From Candidatus Dechloromonas phosphorivorans (lineage in GTDB: Bacteria; Pseudomonadota; Gammaproteobacteria; Burkholderiales; Rhodocyclaceae): a DNA stretch of 64,000 nt. A program made the translations under genes and the position numbers. The stretch spans positions 62,001-126,000 of the forward strand of contig JADKIP010000017.1 of NCBI GenBank assembly GCA_016721185.1, given 5' to 3'. Within the stretch, counting starts at the first letter, position 1. Every line of letters starts with the position of its first letter. Shown in pieces: positions 9,058 through 19,053 of the stretch. The notes beneath the pieces are model-generated. The model saw only the letters and a list, made by a program, of their open reading frames with translations. It searched no databases and was not told the DNA's origin.

Positions 9058-9716
9058 GCGTTTTTGGGGCTGCTTTGGCTGACCCGGCCAGAGGCCAGAT
9101 AACCCATGCCGAACTGCGTGGGCGCCAAGCGCCAGTCGCTCAGGCGTGGGGCAATGCGATCCCACGGCGAGGCCAATTCCCCCGGTTCGCCGTTGTACGG
9201 GCGGTTCTTGAGATAGACCCAAAAATTCAACGGCGCCAGCCAGCGCGGAAAATATTTGACCCCGGCAATCGCCACCATCGCCCCCGGTCTGGCCGAACCG
9301 ACCAGCCGATCCAGCGCCAGCGGCGAACGCAGGATGTCGTGCGTGTAGTGAAAAAGCAGCGCATCCACCGGCTCCGGCAGATTCAGCGCCTGGGCTGACG
9401 TTTCAAATAACTCGACATTGCGCCAGCCCGCCGAAGCCGCCCGCGCCCGCGCCAAAGCCAGCATTTCCGGGCTCTGGTCAAAGCCATAAATACGCCCGGT
9501 CTCACCGACCGCCGCGCGCAGCAGCGCCAGACTCAAGCCCGTACCGCAGCCGACATCGAGGACAACCTGACCCGGCTGCAACTGCAGCGCCGCCACCGCC
9601 CTCTCGCGAATCGGCCAGGTCGGGCCGCAAGTCGAGTCGTAGCCATCGGCATGTTGGCGGTATTTGGCCAGCGAACGGGCGCGGACGATTTCGTCGGAAG
9701 AATGCTCGGTTTGCAC
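9054..9716 (-). CDS. Class I SAM-dependent methyltransferase
   Basis: A 220-residue Rossmann-fold methyltransferase. The SAM-binding loop VVLDVGCGTG is at residues 51-60, followed by an acidic strand end (IYGFDQSPEML) and the FHYTHDIL region typical of motif IV. An internal YFPRWLAPLNFWVYL stretch is hydrophobic and could touch membranes. It is coupled by a 4-base overlap to the LTA-synthase-like gene, so it may methylate a lipid or lipid-linked compound. The substrate is not deducible. Confidence 0.78.
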   Translation of the reverse strand: MQTEHSSDEIVRARSLAKYRQHADGYDSTCGPTWPIRERAVAALQLQPGQVVLDVGCGTGLSLALLRAAVGETGRIYGFDQSPEMLALARARAASAGWRNVELFETSAQALNLPEPVDALLFHYTHDILRSPLALDRLVGSARPGAMVAIAGVKYFPRWLAPLNFWVYLKNRPYNGEPGELASPWDRIAPRLSDWRLAPTQFGMGYLASGRVSQSSPKNA

Positions 9717-10135
9717 GGGGAGTCGATCAATGATTTGAGGGTTTAACAGCGAGGAAGAACACTAAACCAAATGTTGCCGGGCTGCGTTTCTGCCAGGGCG
9801 AAAATGATTGCTTGGTAAATGCCTGAGCATCAGATGGCGATGCTCACCAGTAGTTCCGGGGAGTTCGCTTTGGAGGGTGTTGGGGGGAGGAGCTCAGATC
9901 GTGCCGGGCCAAAATTGGGCTGATCTGTTCAAGCGTTGGCGGCAGGGCAATCTTATCAGTCTTGTATAAGACCCAATAAGTTGAGTGCGATAGCTGCCAC
10001 AAGAGGTGGTGATGAGGCGGTAATCTCTGATTCTGCTCTGGCGCTCAATCTTCTTTGCTTGGCATTTCGTCATGCCGCATTCGAGGCCTCGCTGAATATT
10101 TTCAAGGCCTCGGTTACCGTAGGGCTACAGGAATA
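9717..10135. other. Intergenic region without a recognised gene
   Basis: About 420 bases between tolC (minus, upstream side) and the methyltransferase gene (minus). No frame gives a recognisable protein. The sequence AGGCCTCG occurs twice, around 10082 and 10109. A short inverted repeat around CTTGTATAAG lies near 9961. The promoter of the methyltransferase-phosphatase pair is probably here. Confidence 0.4.
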
Positions 10136-11485
10136 TCAACGCCGCCCCGTCGCCAGCCAATTGCTGGTGTATTTGATGGCTTCGCCGTCAATGGCATCCG
10201 CCAGAGCCAGAAATTTGAGGCGATTATTGGCTAGTTCGAAAATGCTGATCGCCTGATCACGTTTCATCTCATAAACCCGACGCTCCGAATCCAGTACGTC
10301 AACAATATTTCGGGTACCGGCGGAAACGCCTTTTTGCGCAGAGATTAGTGCCTGCTCAGCTGAGGCGATCGCCTGTTCGGTTGCTTCGGCTTTCTCGATG
10401 CCCAGTTCGACCGCAAGGTAGAGACGGTCGGCTTCAGCCAGTAGTTTTCGTCGGGTTGATTCCAGCGTATGCCGCACGCGATCAGCGCGTGCTGACGTCT
10501 GGCGGACCTGTGCCATAACGCCAAAGCCGCTGACCAATGGCAATGAAAACTGCAGGCCGGCGTAATTGGTACGATAGCCTGTACCGACAGTTATGTTGGT
10601 TTCGCTTTGGCCTTCTTGATGACTGACCACAAGATCAAGGCTGGGGTAATGTCCCCCTTTGGCGCGTTCAATCTCGGCGTTTGCAGCGTCGACTTGCTTG
10701 CGTAGAGATTGAAGTTCCGGGCTGGTGGCTTCGATACGGGCCAGCCATTCAGCGCGATTGATGATCGCCATTGACTTCCCGCGAAGTGATCGTGGGTCGA
10801 TGGCTGGCAATAGGCTGGCATCGATGTCAGTAACCGTTTGAAAGTCCCGCGAGGCCCGATTCAGCAGCATGTTTGCCTCCGATACCCGCGCTTTTGCCAT
10901 GTCACGCCGCGCCCGGGCGTCGTCGACGTCAGTGCGGGTGCCGGTGCCGGCTTTGATAGCACGCTCGGCTAATGCGACCAAGCCCTCCAGAGCTTTGGTT
11001 TCGGCATTTGCCAGGCTCTGTGCGACGCGAGCCAGTAGCACTTCTAGATAGCTGCTAGCAACACGCAGGCCAAGATTTTGTACTTCCTTTCGGTAGTTGG
11101 CGTTGGCAGCTTCAGACTGGGCTTGAGCTGATTCAAAGCTGGCCCATGCGGATTTTTTATAGAGCGGCTGGCGTAGGGTTAGCGACTCCGATTCCGTAAA
11201 GTAATCACCAGTATTTCTGTTGGTTCCGGTGCTTAGCTGGTAATTGGTTGTATTCGCCTTGTTTCGCTGAAAGTTGTAATTAATCTGCGGTAGCAATGCT
11301 GCACGTGCTACCGGAATTCCTTCTTCGGCCTCGAGGCGCGTTGCTTCTGCCGACTGCAAATCGGCATCGTATGACTGAGCCGAGAGGTAGGCCGCTTCCA
11401 GATTCACTGCATGGGCCTGCGATAGAAACAAGCTGCTCAGCAGGACGGTCAGGTAGCCGGTTTTGGACAATGCGCGACGCATCAA
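10136..11485 (-). CDS. TolC-family outer membrane channel of a type I secretion system
   Basis: A 449-residue outer membrane efflux protein with a signal peptide ending near SQAHA and two long heptad-rich repeats (residues about 30-230 and 240-440). Typical TolC-family stretches are NLEAAYLSAQSYDADL at the start and SAGTRNIVDVLDSERR near the end. It forms the trimeric exit duct for substrates exported with the HlyD and ABC partners encoded just upstream. Its start overlaps the stop of the adaptor gene by four bases (ATGA). Confidence 0.92.
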   Translation of the reverse strand: MMRRALSKTGYLTVLLSSLFLSQAHAVNLEAAYLSAQSYDADLQSAEATRLEAEEGIPVARAALLPQINYNFQRNKANTTNYQLSTGTNRNTGDYFTESESLTLRQPLYKKSAWASFESAQAQSEAANANYRKEVQNLGLRVASSYLEVLLARVAQSLANAETKALEGLVALAERAIKAGTGTRTDVDDARARRDMAKARVSEANMLLNRASRDFQTVTDIDASLLPAIDPRSLRGKSMAIINRAEWLARIEATSPELQSLRKQVDAANAEIERAKGGHYPSLDLVVSHQEGQSETNITVGTGYRTNYAGLQFSLPLVSGFGVMAQVRQTSARADRVRHTLESTRRKLLAEADRLYLAVELGIEKAEATEQAIASAEQALISAQKGVSAGTRNIVDVLDSERRVYEMKRDQAISIFELANNRLKFLALADAIDGEAIKYTSNWLATGRR

Positions 11486-12858
11486 GACTCCTTCAGCGAA
11501 CTGGACAGCCGCATGCGGAGGGGTTTTAACAGATATTGCAGGAAGGTTCGTTCACCGGTAATGACGACCACCTCAGCAGGCATGCCGGGCTGTATGATCC
11601 GGCCACCCAGCGTCTTCATTCCCTCTGCGGTGATGCTGACTCGACTGAGGTAATAAGGTGGCATGTTCGGATTGTTGCTGGGCATCAAATCTGCTGAGAC
11701 CGAGTCAACTTTTGCCTTTAGGATCAGATTGGGATCGTTGGCGAATGCATGAAGCTGTACTTCTGCCGGCAATCCGGCATGAACCCGGTCAATCAGGTGG
11801 GAAGGTACCGACATTTCAAGGACCAGTGCCTCACCCTTCGGTATGATGTCCATCAGGCGACCACCGGGTGGAATCACGCCGCCGACTGAATGAGTTGCCA
11901 GACCGACTACGGAACCGTCAACCGGCGCACGAATGATCGTACGCTCGAATTCTTCCTGAGCGGCGCGCAGGCGATTTGCCGCAACCAGCGCATCACGCTT
12001 GACATCGGCAAGCTGGCTTTCGACTTCCTTCTGGAAGTCGCGCTGACGTTGAGCCAGGCGCTGTTTCGCTTCAAGCCACATACTTTGGGCACGCAGAACG
12101 GTAGCTTGCAACTCGGTTACAGAAGCGTTCAGATCGGCCGCCAGCCGCTCCTCTTCAAACCAGCGGTTACGTGGCAGATAACCATCCTTGGCGAGATCAC
12201 GGGTCCCGGCCAGTTGTTCTATGACAAATTTAAGCTGGGCTCGTTTGCCCTCCAATTGCGCTTCCAGGCTGGCTATCTGTTGTTGCGCACTCTGGTTTGC
12301 CTGCGTGAGCATGGCAATCTCGCCCTGTAGCGCGGCTCGACGCGTGAGAAACAGACGCTGTTGCGTGCCCATGTAGTTGGCTGCGACCGGATCGTCCTGG
12401 GCGGCAAGCAAGGCAGGCGAGAATGCAAAAGTAGCCGCACCATTGGCTTCTGCTTCCAGACGATCAACCTGAGCCTGCAGTGAGTAAAACTGTTGTTTGG
12501 CCGCATCAAAATTTGCTTTGGCCAGGGTGTCGTCAAGCGTGATCAAGGGGGCTCCCGCCTTCACTTCCTGGGCTTCCTTGACATGAATGGTTTGTACGAT
12601 ACCTCCGCTCAGATGCTGTACCGTCTTTCTCTGGGAAGCAACAGTGAATGTGCCAGAGGCGGGAACGCCCTCGTCAAGCGGTGCCGCGACTGCCCAGATC
12701 AGGAAGCCGGCAAAGCCGAGCAGCATGACGGTGCTGCCAATTTTCAGGGAGGAGCGCGTATCGGCCATCTTGTCTGCAATGTCGACAAGTTCCGCATCTT
12801 CAATGACACGGTCGGCAGGAATAGCGCGTTTGGCGCGCTCGATCAACTTGGGTAGCAT
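11482..12858 (-). CDS. HlyD-family type I secretion membrane-fusion protein
   Basis: A 458-residue periplasmic adaptor. One membrane helix lies at about residues 43-60 (VMLLGFAGFLIWAVAAP). It is followed by a lipoyl-like half (GGIVQTIHVKEAQEVKAG), a long coiled-coil hairpin (about 120-290), the second lipoyl half (TIIRAPVDGSVVGL) and a beta-barrel domain (VPSHLIDRVHAGLPAEVQ). It links the ABC transporter to TolC. It is second in the secretion operon, 41 bases after the ABC gene. PrtE/HlyD family is clear; the exact substrate class is not. Confidence 0.92.
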   Translation of the reverse strand: MLPKLIERAKRAIPADRVIEDAELVDIADKMADTRSSLKIGSTVMLLGFAGFLIWAVAAPLDEGVPASGTFTVASQRKTVQHLSGGIVQTIHVKEAQEVKAGAPLITLDDTLAKANFDAAKQQFYSLQAQVDRLEAEANGAATFAFSPALLAAQDDPVAANYMGTQQRLFLTRRAALQGEIAMLTQANQSAQQQIASLEAQLEGKRAQLKFVIEQLAGTRDLAKDGYLPRNRWFEEERLAADLNASVTELQATVLRAQSMWLEAKQRLAQRQRDFQKEVESQLADVKRDALVAANRLRAAQEEFERTIIRAPVDGSVVGLATHSVGGVIPPGGRLMDIIPKGEALVLEMSVPSHLIDRVHAGLPAEVQLHAFANDPNLILKAKVDSVSADLMPSNNPNMPPYYLSRVSITAEGMKTLGGRIIQPGMPAEVVVITGERTFLQYLLKPLRMRLSSSLKES

Positions 12859-12899
12859 GAGTGAGTTTGCAATCGGTTCAGGTTACAGATTAATCGAGG

Positions 12900-14627
12900 T
12901 CAAGCAGTGTGAGGTTTGCCAGCAACTGCCGGTACGTTGGGACGGGCAGCCTTGGCCATGGCAGTAAGCACCTCGTCACGCGGGCCGAAAGCTGCGACCT
13001 GGCCTTCGCGTAACAACAATATCTTGTCAACCGCTGAAATGATGCTTGTCCGGTGCGTGATCAGCACCACCGTGCACCCTTCTTTCTTGAGCGACTGGAT
13101 AGCCTGCACCAGTGCGGCCTCTCCGGCATCGTCAAGGCTGGCATTGGGCTCATCCAGAACAATCAGGGCTGGGTGGCCGTAAAGCGCACGCGCCAGTGCA
13201 ATACGCTGCCGCTGTCCGCCCGAGAGGAAGCCGCCGGAGACGCCAATCGGCGTGTTGTAGCCCTCCGGGAAGCGCAAAATCATCTCATGCACACCGGCTT
13301 GACGAGCCGCAACAATTACCTTCTCGTGATCAAGCTCGCCGAAGCGTGCGATGTTCTCGGCAATGCTGCCTTCGAACAACTCGACATCCTGCGGCAAGTA
13401 ACCGATGTGTGGGCCGAGTTCCAGTTTGTTCCAGGTGAAGATGTCGGCGCCATCGAGCCGGACCTTGCCCGACATGGCAGGCCAAATGCCGACCAGCAGG
13501 CGTGCCAGCGTCGATTTTCCTGCCGCGCTGGGGCCAATCACCGCAACGGCGTCGCCCGGTGCCAATGAAAAGCTGACGCCTTTTAAAATGGCAACGTTGG
13601 AGCCGGGAGCCGAAGCGACAACGCCTTCGACCGAGAGTTGCCCGTCCGGTGCGGGCAACGACATGTTTTCCTTGTCCGCCGGGAACTGGTTTAGCATTTT
13701 TTCCAGCCGCTCAAACGCGCCGCGTGCGGAGATTAACTGCTTCCAGGAGCCAATCAACTGTTCGACCGGGGCCAGGGTGCGCCCCATCAGGATCGATCCG
13801 GCGATCATCGCACCTGGGGTCAATTCACCTTTAATCACTAGCAGGGCGCCAATGCCGAGAATCAGGGACTGCTGCCCGAGGCGAATGAATTTACTGACGG
13901 CGGTTATTGTGCCGGCGCGATCGCTGGCGACCGACTGCATGGCCAGCAGAAGTTTGTAGCGGTCATACCAGCGCTGGCGAAGGTTGTCGATCATGCCCAT
14001 GGCCTGAATGACCTCGGCATTGCGCAAGTTGTTGGTGGCGTAATTGTTGGAGACGATGGCCGCCTGATTGGCCTGGGTCAGCGGTCCCTTGGTGGCCCAT
14101 TCATTTATCAGCGTCAGGGTTACCAGTAGCAGCGCTCCGCACAGCGAAAACCAGCCGATCACCGGATGCAGCATGAAAATTACGCCAAGATAGATCGGAA
14201 ACCACGGTGCATCGAAAAAAGCGAACAGGCCATTGCCCGTAATAAATTGGCGGACGTTGGTCAGGTCGGAAAGTGCCTGTCCGGCATTGGTGCCGGGGCT
14301 CCGCAGGTTAGTTTCGAAAGCGGAAGTGAATACCCGGTTATTCAGCGCTGCATCAAAGCGGGCGCCAATCCGGACCAGTGATCTGGAGCGCACCCATTCA
14401 AGTCCGGCAAGTACGGCATATAAACCCAGTGTAATCACTGTCAGCATGAGCAGGGTCATCTCGCTGCGGCTGGTCAGGACTCGGTCGTAAACCTGCAGCA
14501 TGTACAACGACGGAAGAAGCATCAAAAGATTGATGACAAAACTGAAGCCGCCGATCACATAAAAAGGGTGCCTGAGCTCCCAAATGGCGGCAGCGATTTC
14601 GGAGCGGCTGGAAAACTTGTTTTTCAT
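12900..14627 (-). CDS. Type I secretion ABC transporter (permease fused to ATPase), PrtD type
   Basis: About 575 residues from ATG 14627 (MKNKFSSRSE). A six-helix membrane domain (20-300) is followed by the ATPase with Walker A GPSAAGKST (about 365-373), signature LSGGQRQR (near 475) and Walker B LIVLDEPNAS. There is no N-terminal C39 peptidase domain, so substrates would carry an uncleaved C-terminal signal as RTX proteins do. An upstream start at 14732 is open but adds an unlikely basic tail. A TATAAT element and a CRP-like site lie 140-195 bases upstream. First gene of the operon with HlyD and TolC; likely exporter of the giant RTX protein at 38 kb (inference). Confidence 0.93.
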   Translation of the reverse strand: MKNKFSSRSEIAAAIWELRHPFYVIGGFSFVINLLMLLPSLYMLQVYDRVLTSRSEMTLLMLTVITLGLYAVLAGLEWVRSRSLVRIGARFDAALNNRVFTSAFETNLRSPGTNAGQALSDLTNVRQFITGNGLFAFFDAPWFPIYLGVIFMLHPVIGWFSLCGALLLVTLTLINEWATKGPLTQANQAAIVSNNYATNNLRNAEVIQAMGMIDNLRQRWYDRYKLLLAMQSVASDRAGTITAVSKFIRLGQQSLILGIGALLVIKGELTPGAMIAGSILMGRTLAPVEQLIGSWKQLISARGAFERLEKMLNQFPADKENMSLPAPDGQLSVEGVVASAPGSNVAILKGVSFSLAPGDAVAVIGPSAAGKSTLARLLVGIWPAMSGKVRLDGADIFTWNKLELGPHIGYLPQDVELFEGSIAENIARFGELDHEKVIVAARQAGVHEMILRFPEGYNTPIGVSGGFLSGGQRQRIALARALYGHPALIVLDEPNASLDDAGEAALVQAIQSLKKEGCTVVLITHRTSIISAVDKILLLREGQVAAFGPRDEVLTAMAKAARPNVPAVAGKPHTA

Positions 14628-14769
14628 TTTTATCCGTGGCCGGTTACGCCGGCATCCATGGGAATAACTTGAAGCGAATAAAGTTGTTTGCTCCGAAGCT
14701 GCATCCTTCGCATTGTGGCCCGATGGATGCACACGAGGAGCGATGCGACGTGTTGATTGATCGCGACGG

Positions 14770-14798
14770 ATTATACAGTGAAGGATTGAAGTTTGTAA
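14770..14798 (-). promoter_or_regulatory. Predicted sigma70-type promoter of the secretion operon
   Basis: On the minus strand a perfect TATAAT (14775-14770) stands 17 bases after TTACAA (14798-14793). Transcription would start near 14763 and give a leader of about 135 bases before the ABC gene. A CRP-like site is centred about 50 bases upstream of that start. Confidence 0.5.
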
Positions 14799-14805
14799 CG
14801 TGAAA

Positions 14806-14821
14806 TGTGATATTCGTCACT
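14806..14821. promoter_or_regulatory. CRP-like binding site (one mismatch) upstream of the secretion operon
   Basis: TGTGATATTCGTCACT matches the TGTGA-N6-TCACA consensus at nine of ten positions. It lies between the adenylate cyclase end and the ABC transporter gene, centred about 50 bases upstream of the predicted start of transcription. Confidence 0.6.
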
Positions 14822-14868
14822 TGTTAATGTTTTCTGTGAGTGATAAAGACGGGCTTCTTTGTTGGGGT

Positions 14869-15831
14869 CTAATCGAGACCAATTGTGAATACCTCTATTG
14901 TCGTCTCGGTTCCCCGCAGTGTGATTCGCCCGAGCGAAGTGGTCTTGTGTTTTATCAGCTTGCGCTGTGCTGCTGCACCGATTACCAGTTGGGTTGGCAA
15001 GTCACGCGCTGCAGCTTCGAGTCGTGATGCAAAATTGATGCAATCGCCTACTGCCGTATAGGTACTGCGGAAGGAGGTGCCCAAGTCACCAACTAGCGCA
15101 TTGCCGCTTTCGATGCCAATACGTACGCGTACAGGAGTGAACCCACGAGACTGGCGTTGGGTATTGAACGCATCGACCTCCAATAGAATGTCTAGTGCGG
15201 CATTGACCGCCCTGTCTGCTTGATCGGGGCAGTCCAGCGGCGCTCCCCAAAAAGCAACCAGCCCGTCACCGCTGTATTTGTCCAGCGTACCGTACCAAGC
15301 AAGTACCGGGCGGGTCAGGCAGCCAAGAAAACCTTTGGTCAGGGCGGCTGCCTCATCCAGTGCTAGGGAGGAGGTTGTGTGGGTGTAGTCCTCCATGTCT
15401 GCGATCAGGATGGTGACCTCACGCAGTGTCGGTGTCAGGCTGTGCGTCAGTCCCAGGCGCAGAATTTCATCGAGTACCGGTTGGGCAACATAATGAGAAA
15501 AGGTCGCGAGCAAGCGTCGGCTTCTGCGCTGCGTCTGCCACCATTCGTGAGGAATGGCGATCAAAAGCAACAAAAAATAAGCCCAGAGCGGTGCTGTCAC
15601 CGACCATTCCGCTTGGCGCGAAATGCCGAAAAGTGCCACTGCCAGCCAGCCGGCAACGACGCTGGACAATAATAAAAGCCCCCCCCAAGCGGGTAGCCTT
15701 GCGATGCAGACGACGCTGAGAGCGATACTCAAGAAGCACCACACTGTTAGCCAAAGGCGTCCCGACCATGGCGGATGCGCCTTCCCTTCAGCGATATCCA
15801 GCAATCCGGAAAGGCTGGCAGCGTGGACCAT
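14869..15831 (-). pseudogene. Class III adenylate cyclase catalytic part of a frameshifted CHASE2-cyclase
   Basis: This frame holds four short membrane helices and a class III nucleotide cyclase domain. Metal-binding Asp positions are in ILIADMEDY and KYSGDGLVAFWG. The Lys in LDKYSGDG and the Asp in TAVGDCINFASRLE are the residues expected for ATP rather than GTP. The frame has no proper start of its own. Adding one C to the CCC run at 15859-15857 joins it to the CHASE2 frame and restores the family peptide TPLAPLSAGVMVH. It would make cAMP from ATP in response to a periplasmic signal. Inactive as sequenced unless the indel is an error. Confidence 0.85.
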
Positions 15832-15851
15832 GACGCCGGCACTGAGCGGTG

Positions 15852-16721
15852 CTAGCGGGTACTGACCCGATCGCCGAGTCCAAGCGACGATGATCCAACC
15901 AGCACATAACGATTGCTGATCAGTGAGTGCGGTGCGCTCTCGTCCAGGATGGCAATGGCAGGAATGACGTTGTAGGCCGACAACGAGCGCCTAAAAGGAA
16001 CTCGCCACAGGCCATTTTCATTGGCTAGAGACGTCGATGCAGGTGGCTTGGCAGAAATGTCTTTGCGTTCGTTACGTCCGGCGCAGTCACGTAAGGCGCT
16101 CGCCAAGTGCGGATAATCTTTCTCCTCGAAGCGCGTTTGCACCGGTGTATGCCTTAGAACGCCATCGATATCCGGAAGGTAGCCAATATTCCCGATACAA
16201 CGAGCGCTCGCCAGACCGACATGGTTGGCGATGTAGCCATAAGCTGCCAAAACACCCGGGTTGGGTGATCTAGCCAAGCCACCGGCGATTGTTCCTTGGT
16301 GGATTTCGGGGTTGCGCAGCGTGTAGTCAAAAATTTGAACCAGAGTTAGCGGTGCATGGACAGCCAGTGCTGCAAGCCGTGCATCACCCTCCATATCTCC
16401 AGGTTCAGGAAAAACGATGTCTAACGCAACTGCCCGGGCTCCATACGATCCAAGCAATATTTCGACAAGGTCCGCTATTCGTTGGCGAGGCCAGGGCCAA
16501 GGGCCGATTTTCTCCAGCGTAGTTTCGTCGATGTCAATGACGACCAGTCTATCTTCCGGCTCTTGGTCAGCAGTGAACTGAATGAAGGCGTCACGCACCC
16601 CTTCATCGATACGGACGAGGAATTCGGGGCGTTGCCATTCAAGGAGGATTGCCAGGGTGCAGGCCAAAACACCAATGGCGACGCGTATCGCACCAATTGT
16701 CGAGAAGTTGTGCGCTGGCAT
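15852..16721 (-). pseudogene. CHASE2 sensor part of the frameshifted adenylate cyclase
   Basis: The N-terminal half of the same gene: a membrane helix (IRVAIGVLACTLAILLEW) and a periplasmic CHASE2 sensor with the family motifs VVIDIDETTLEKIGPWPW, ALDIVFPEPGD and YVLVGSSSLGLGDRV. The frame then hits TAG at 15854-15852, exactly where relatives continue with a proline-rich link into the membrane helices. The missing base maps to GGG at 15857-15859 on the plus strand. It starts 35 bases downstream of the GT4 gene that ends at 16757, in the same direction. Confidence 0.85.
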
Positions 16722-16756
16722 TATCAGGCTGTGGCTATCTGGGGTCAGAGTTCGTA

Positions 16757-17893
16757 TTATTCCTCGAACCGATCGTTGGAAAGTAGTTCATCATAAAGTT
16801 GTCGGTAGGCCGTTCCCACCACTGCTGGCGAGAAATGTTTCTGCCAGCGCTCCCTTGAGCACTTTCCAAATCGAGCACAAAGATCATCATCGTTGGCCAG
16901 CAGATTCATGGCCTGTGCCAATGCTGCAGGGTTGGCTGGAGGGATACTCAATCCTGTTTCATTGTGCCGGTTTACCCAGGTGGTGCCGGTGCCGATTTCA
17001 CAGCAAATTAGTGGCTTGGCGGCCCGAGCGCCTTCCAATAGCGTGATGCCAAAAGCCTCCGAGCGCATGTGGGAAGGGAAAACCACTGCACGGCATAAGG
17101 AAAACAGGGCGATCTTGTCATCATCAGGCAGTGCGCCAAGGAAATGCACATTGGCAATTTCGCTACGCGCGACTTTTTCACGTAGTTGTTTGCCCTCCGG
17201 GCCTTCACCAACAATAACTATGCTTGCTTTGACTTGGCTAGCTGCAGCAATCAGAAAATCCAGACCTTTGTAGTAACGCAGCACGCCAACGAAAAGGAAA
17301 AAATTCCGACCGAGTAGCGTTTCCCAGTGGGCGCTCAAATCCTGTGTTGGAGGAGAGGTGTCTGCCAGGCAGTGGGGAATGCAACTGAGCTTATCGAGAT
17401 ATCCGCGAAGTATCTCACTGCTTTGGATGTAATTCGGCGAAGAGGCGACTATGCGTGTCGCTGTGCCTAGTAGGTAACGCCTGAGTGGGGTGTATAAATA
17501 GCTCAGGCTGTTTTGACGAACGATATCCGACACATAAGTTACGACTACAGGCTGATTCCGTCTACGGATGAATGGTAGCAGCATATCGGCGAAGGGCCAA
17601 GGGTAGTGAATCTGGATGATGTCGCTCTGATCCGCAACCTCACGACAACGCTGCAAGGCAGCCCAGGCGCCAAAATCACAAGAGGCAATTTCTAACCAGG
17701 AACGTGCGCGTACCAGTTTTCCCTCTGGCAAGTGCATAACAGCCGGTTCAGGATTGTGGGCCAGGGCAAAAACCGTATTCTCAACATTGAGCGGTTGGGT
17801 CGCCAGACAGAACTGGCGAATGGACTCTTGTCCCCCTCCTTGCGTTTCGGGGAAATAAGTACGATAAATATGTAGGACGCGGAGTTTCTTCAA
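16757..17893 (-). CDS. GT4-family glycosyltransferase
   Basis: A 378-residue GT-B glycosyltransferase. The N-terminus RVLHIYRTYFPETQGGGQE carries the glycine-rich acceptor loop. The C-terminal half has FVGVLRYYKGLDFLI, VGEGPEGKQLR and an E-x7-E-like region (SEAFGITLLEGARAAKP) that binds the nucleotide sugar. It should add a sugar from a nucleotide donor to a lipid-linked glycan on the cytoplasmic face. Its start overlaps the stop of the next GT4 gene by four bases (ATGA), so the pair is co-translated. Confidence 0.87.
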   Translation of the reverse strand: MKKLRVLHIYRTYFPETQGGGQESIRQFCLATQPLNVENTVFALAHNPEPAVMHLPEGKLVRARSWLEIASCDFGAWAALQRCREVADQSDIIQIHYPWPFADMLLPFIRRRNQPVVVTYVSDIVRQNSLSYLYTPLRRYLLGTATRIVASSPNYIQSSEILRGYLDKLSCIPHCLADTSPPTQDLSAHWETLLGRNFFLFVGVLRYYKGLDFLIAAASQVKASIVIVGEGPEGKQLREKVARSEIANVHFLGALPDDDKIALFSLCRAVVFPSHMRSEAFGITLLEGARAAKPLICCEIGTGTTWVNRHNETGLSIPPANPAALAQAMNLLANDDDLCARFGKCSRERWQKHFSPAVVGTAYRQLYDELLSNDRFEE

Positions 17894-19053
17894 CGATAAC
17901 CATCCCGTTGCGCCATAACTTTTTCATAAACAGCGAAGGTTTCCTGGGCGCAGCGTCTCCAACTGAAGGTCTGAGCGCGAATCAAGCCACGGTTACCCAA
18001 CTCCTTGGCAAAGACATGATCCTCAAGAAGTTGGCGCAAGCTTTCTCGTATTCCGGCAACGTCGTCCGGATCGGTCATGATGCCCGCGTCGCCGACTACT
18101 TCTGGCAGGGAGGTCAGGTTGCCTGTAATTACCGGAATACCGGAGGCCATAGCCTCAAGCGCGGGCAAACCAAAGCCTTCGTAGCGCGACGGGTAAGCAA
18201 AAGCAGCCGCGCCGGCATAAAGTTTTGGCATCAATTCGTCAGCGACATAGCCTAGTAAACGTAGCTCGCCACGACGAATTAACTCTTTCGCAGATTTCAT
18301 CAGCCCTTCTGTGTTCCAGCCATTCATGCCCGCCACCACCAGTGGGTAGCGCTGACGCAAGGCGTCAGGCAATCCGGCGTAGGCGGCAAACAGCGTGTTA
18401 AGATTTTTTCGCGGTTCCAGCGTGCCAACACTAAGCACGTAGCTACCGGGTGTTAAGCCTAATTTTTTCAGGGCAGGGGAAAGTAGTTCTGAACCGTGTG
18501 GCTGGAACCGATGGTCGGCGGCCAAATAAGTCTTTGTGATACGTGCTGGATCAACATCGAACCAGTGACGTAGCGCTTGAGCAGATGATTCGGAAATAAC
18601 AATTACGTGATCGGCACGTTGCAGCGCCTTGGGAAGACCGCGCTCCATGATTCGTACGCGTTCGGCTGGGTGTGCTTCAGGGTGATCGAAGCAGGAAAGG
18701 TCGAATACAGTTATCACCGTTGGCCCGTTGAAGGGCAGCGGTAAAAAATTTGGCTCGTGGTAAATGCTTCCAGATGGAATTGATCGTGCATGATACCGGA
18801 ACGCCATCGCCTCCACCAAGCGTTTCGTCGCTCGTGGATTCGGTAGCAGTCGGCGCGCCAGTCCGTATGCTTTTTGTATTGATCGGGTAGCGTCTTGCGA
18901 TGACGTATGCATTTCTTTCTCACAACGCAATCCGTAACAAATGTGCAGTTGAGCATCCGGCAGTTCGTTCATAGCGAAAAAAAGTTGGCGGATATACTGA
19001 CCAATTCCGGTGACTGGTGCCAGCAGTGGGGTTGCATTAACAAGAATGTTCAT
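17890..19053 (-). CDS. GT4-family glycosyltransferase (mannosyltransferase-like)
   Basis: A 387-residue GT-B enzyme. It begins MNILVNATPLLAPVTGIGQY, with the G-I-G-x-Y loop common in mannosyl- and rhamnosyltransferases of O-antigen clusters. Donor-site motifs are SVGTLEPRKNL, LLGYVADELMPKLYAGA and YPSRYEGFGLPALEAMA (E-x7-E). With gmd and rmd nearby, GDP-D-rhamnose or GDP-mannose is a plausible donor (inference). It overlaps its neighbours on both sides by four bases, so it belongs to the same operon as the second GT4 gene. Confidence 0.87.
   Translation of the reverse strand: MNILVNATPLLAPVTGIGQYIRQLFFAMNELPDAQLHICYGLRCEKEMHTSSQDATRSIQKAYGLARRLLPNPRATKRLVEAMAFRYHARSIPSGSIYHEPNFLPLPFNGPTVITVFDLSCFDHPEAHPAERVRIMERGLPKALQRADHVIVISESSAQALRHWFDVDPARITKTYLAADHRFQPHGSELLSPALKKLGLTPGSYVLSVGTLEPRKNLNTLFAAYAGLPDALRQRYPLVVAGMNGWNTEGLMKSAKELIRRGELRLLGYVADELMPKLYAGAAAFAYPSRYEGFGLPALEAMASGIPVITGNLTSLPEVVGDAGIMTDPDDVAGIRESLRQLLEDHVFAKELGNRGLIRAQTFSWRRCAQETFAVYEKVMAQRDGYR

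Noticed and set aside
9936..10256. 106-residue plus-strand frame
   Set aside because: Half of it is antisense to tolC and it has no recognisable feature.
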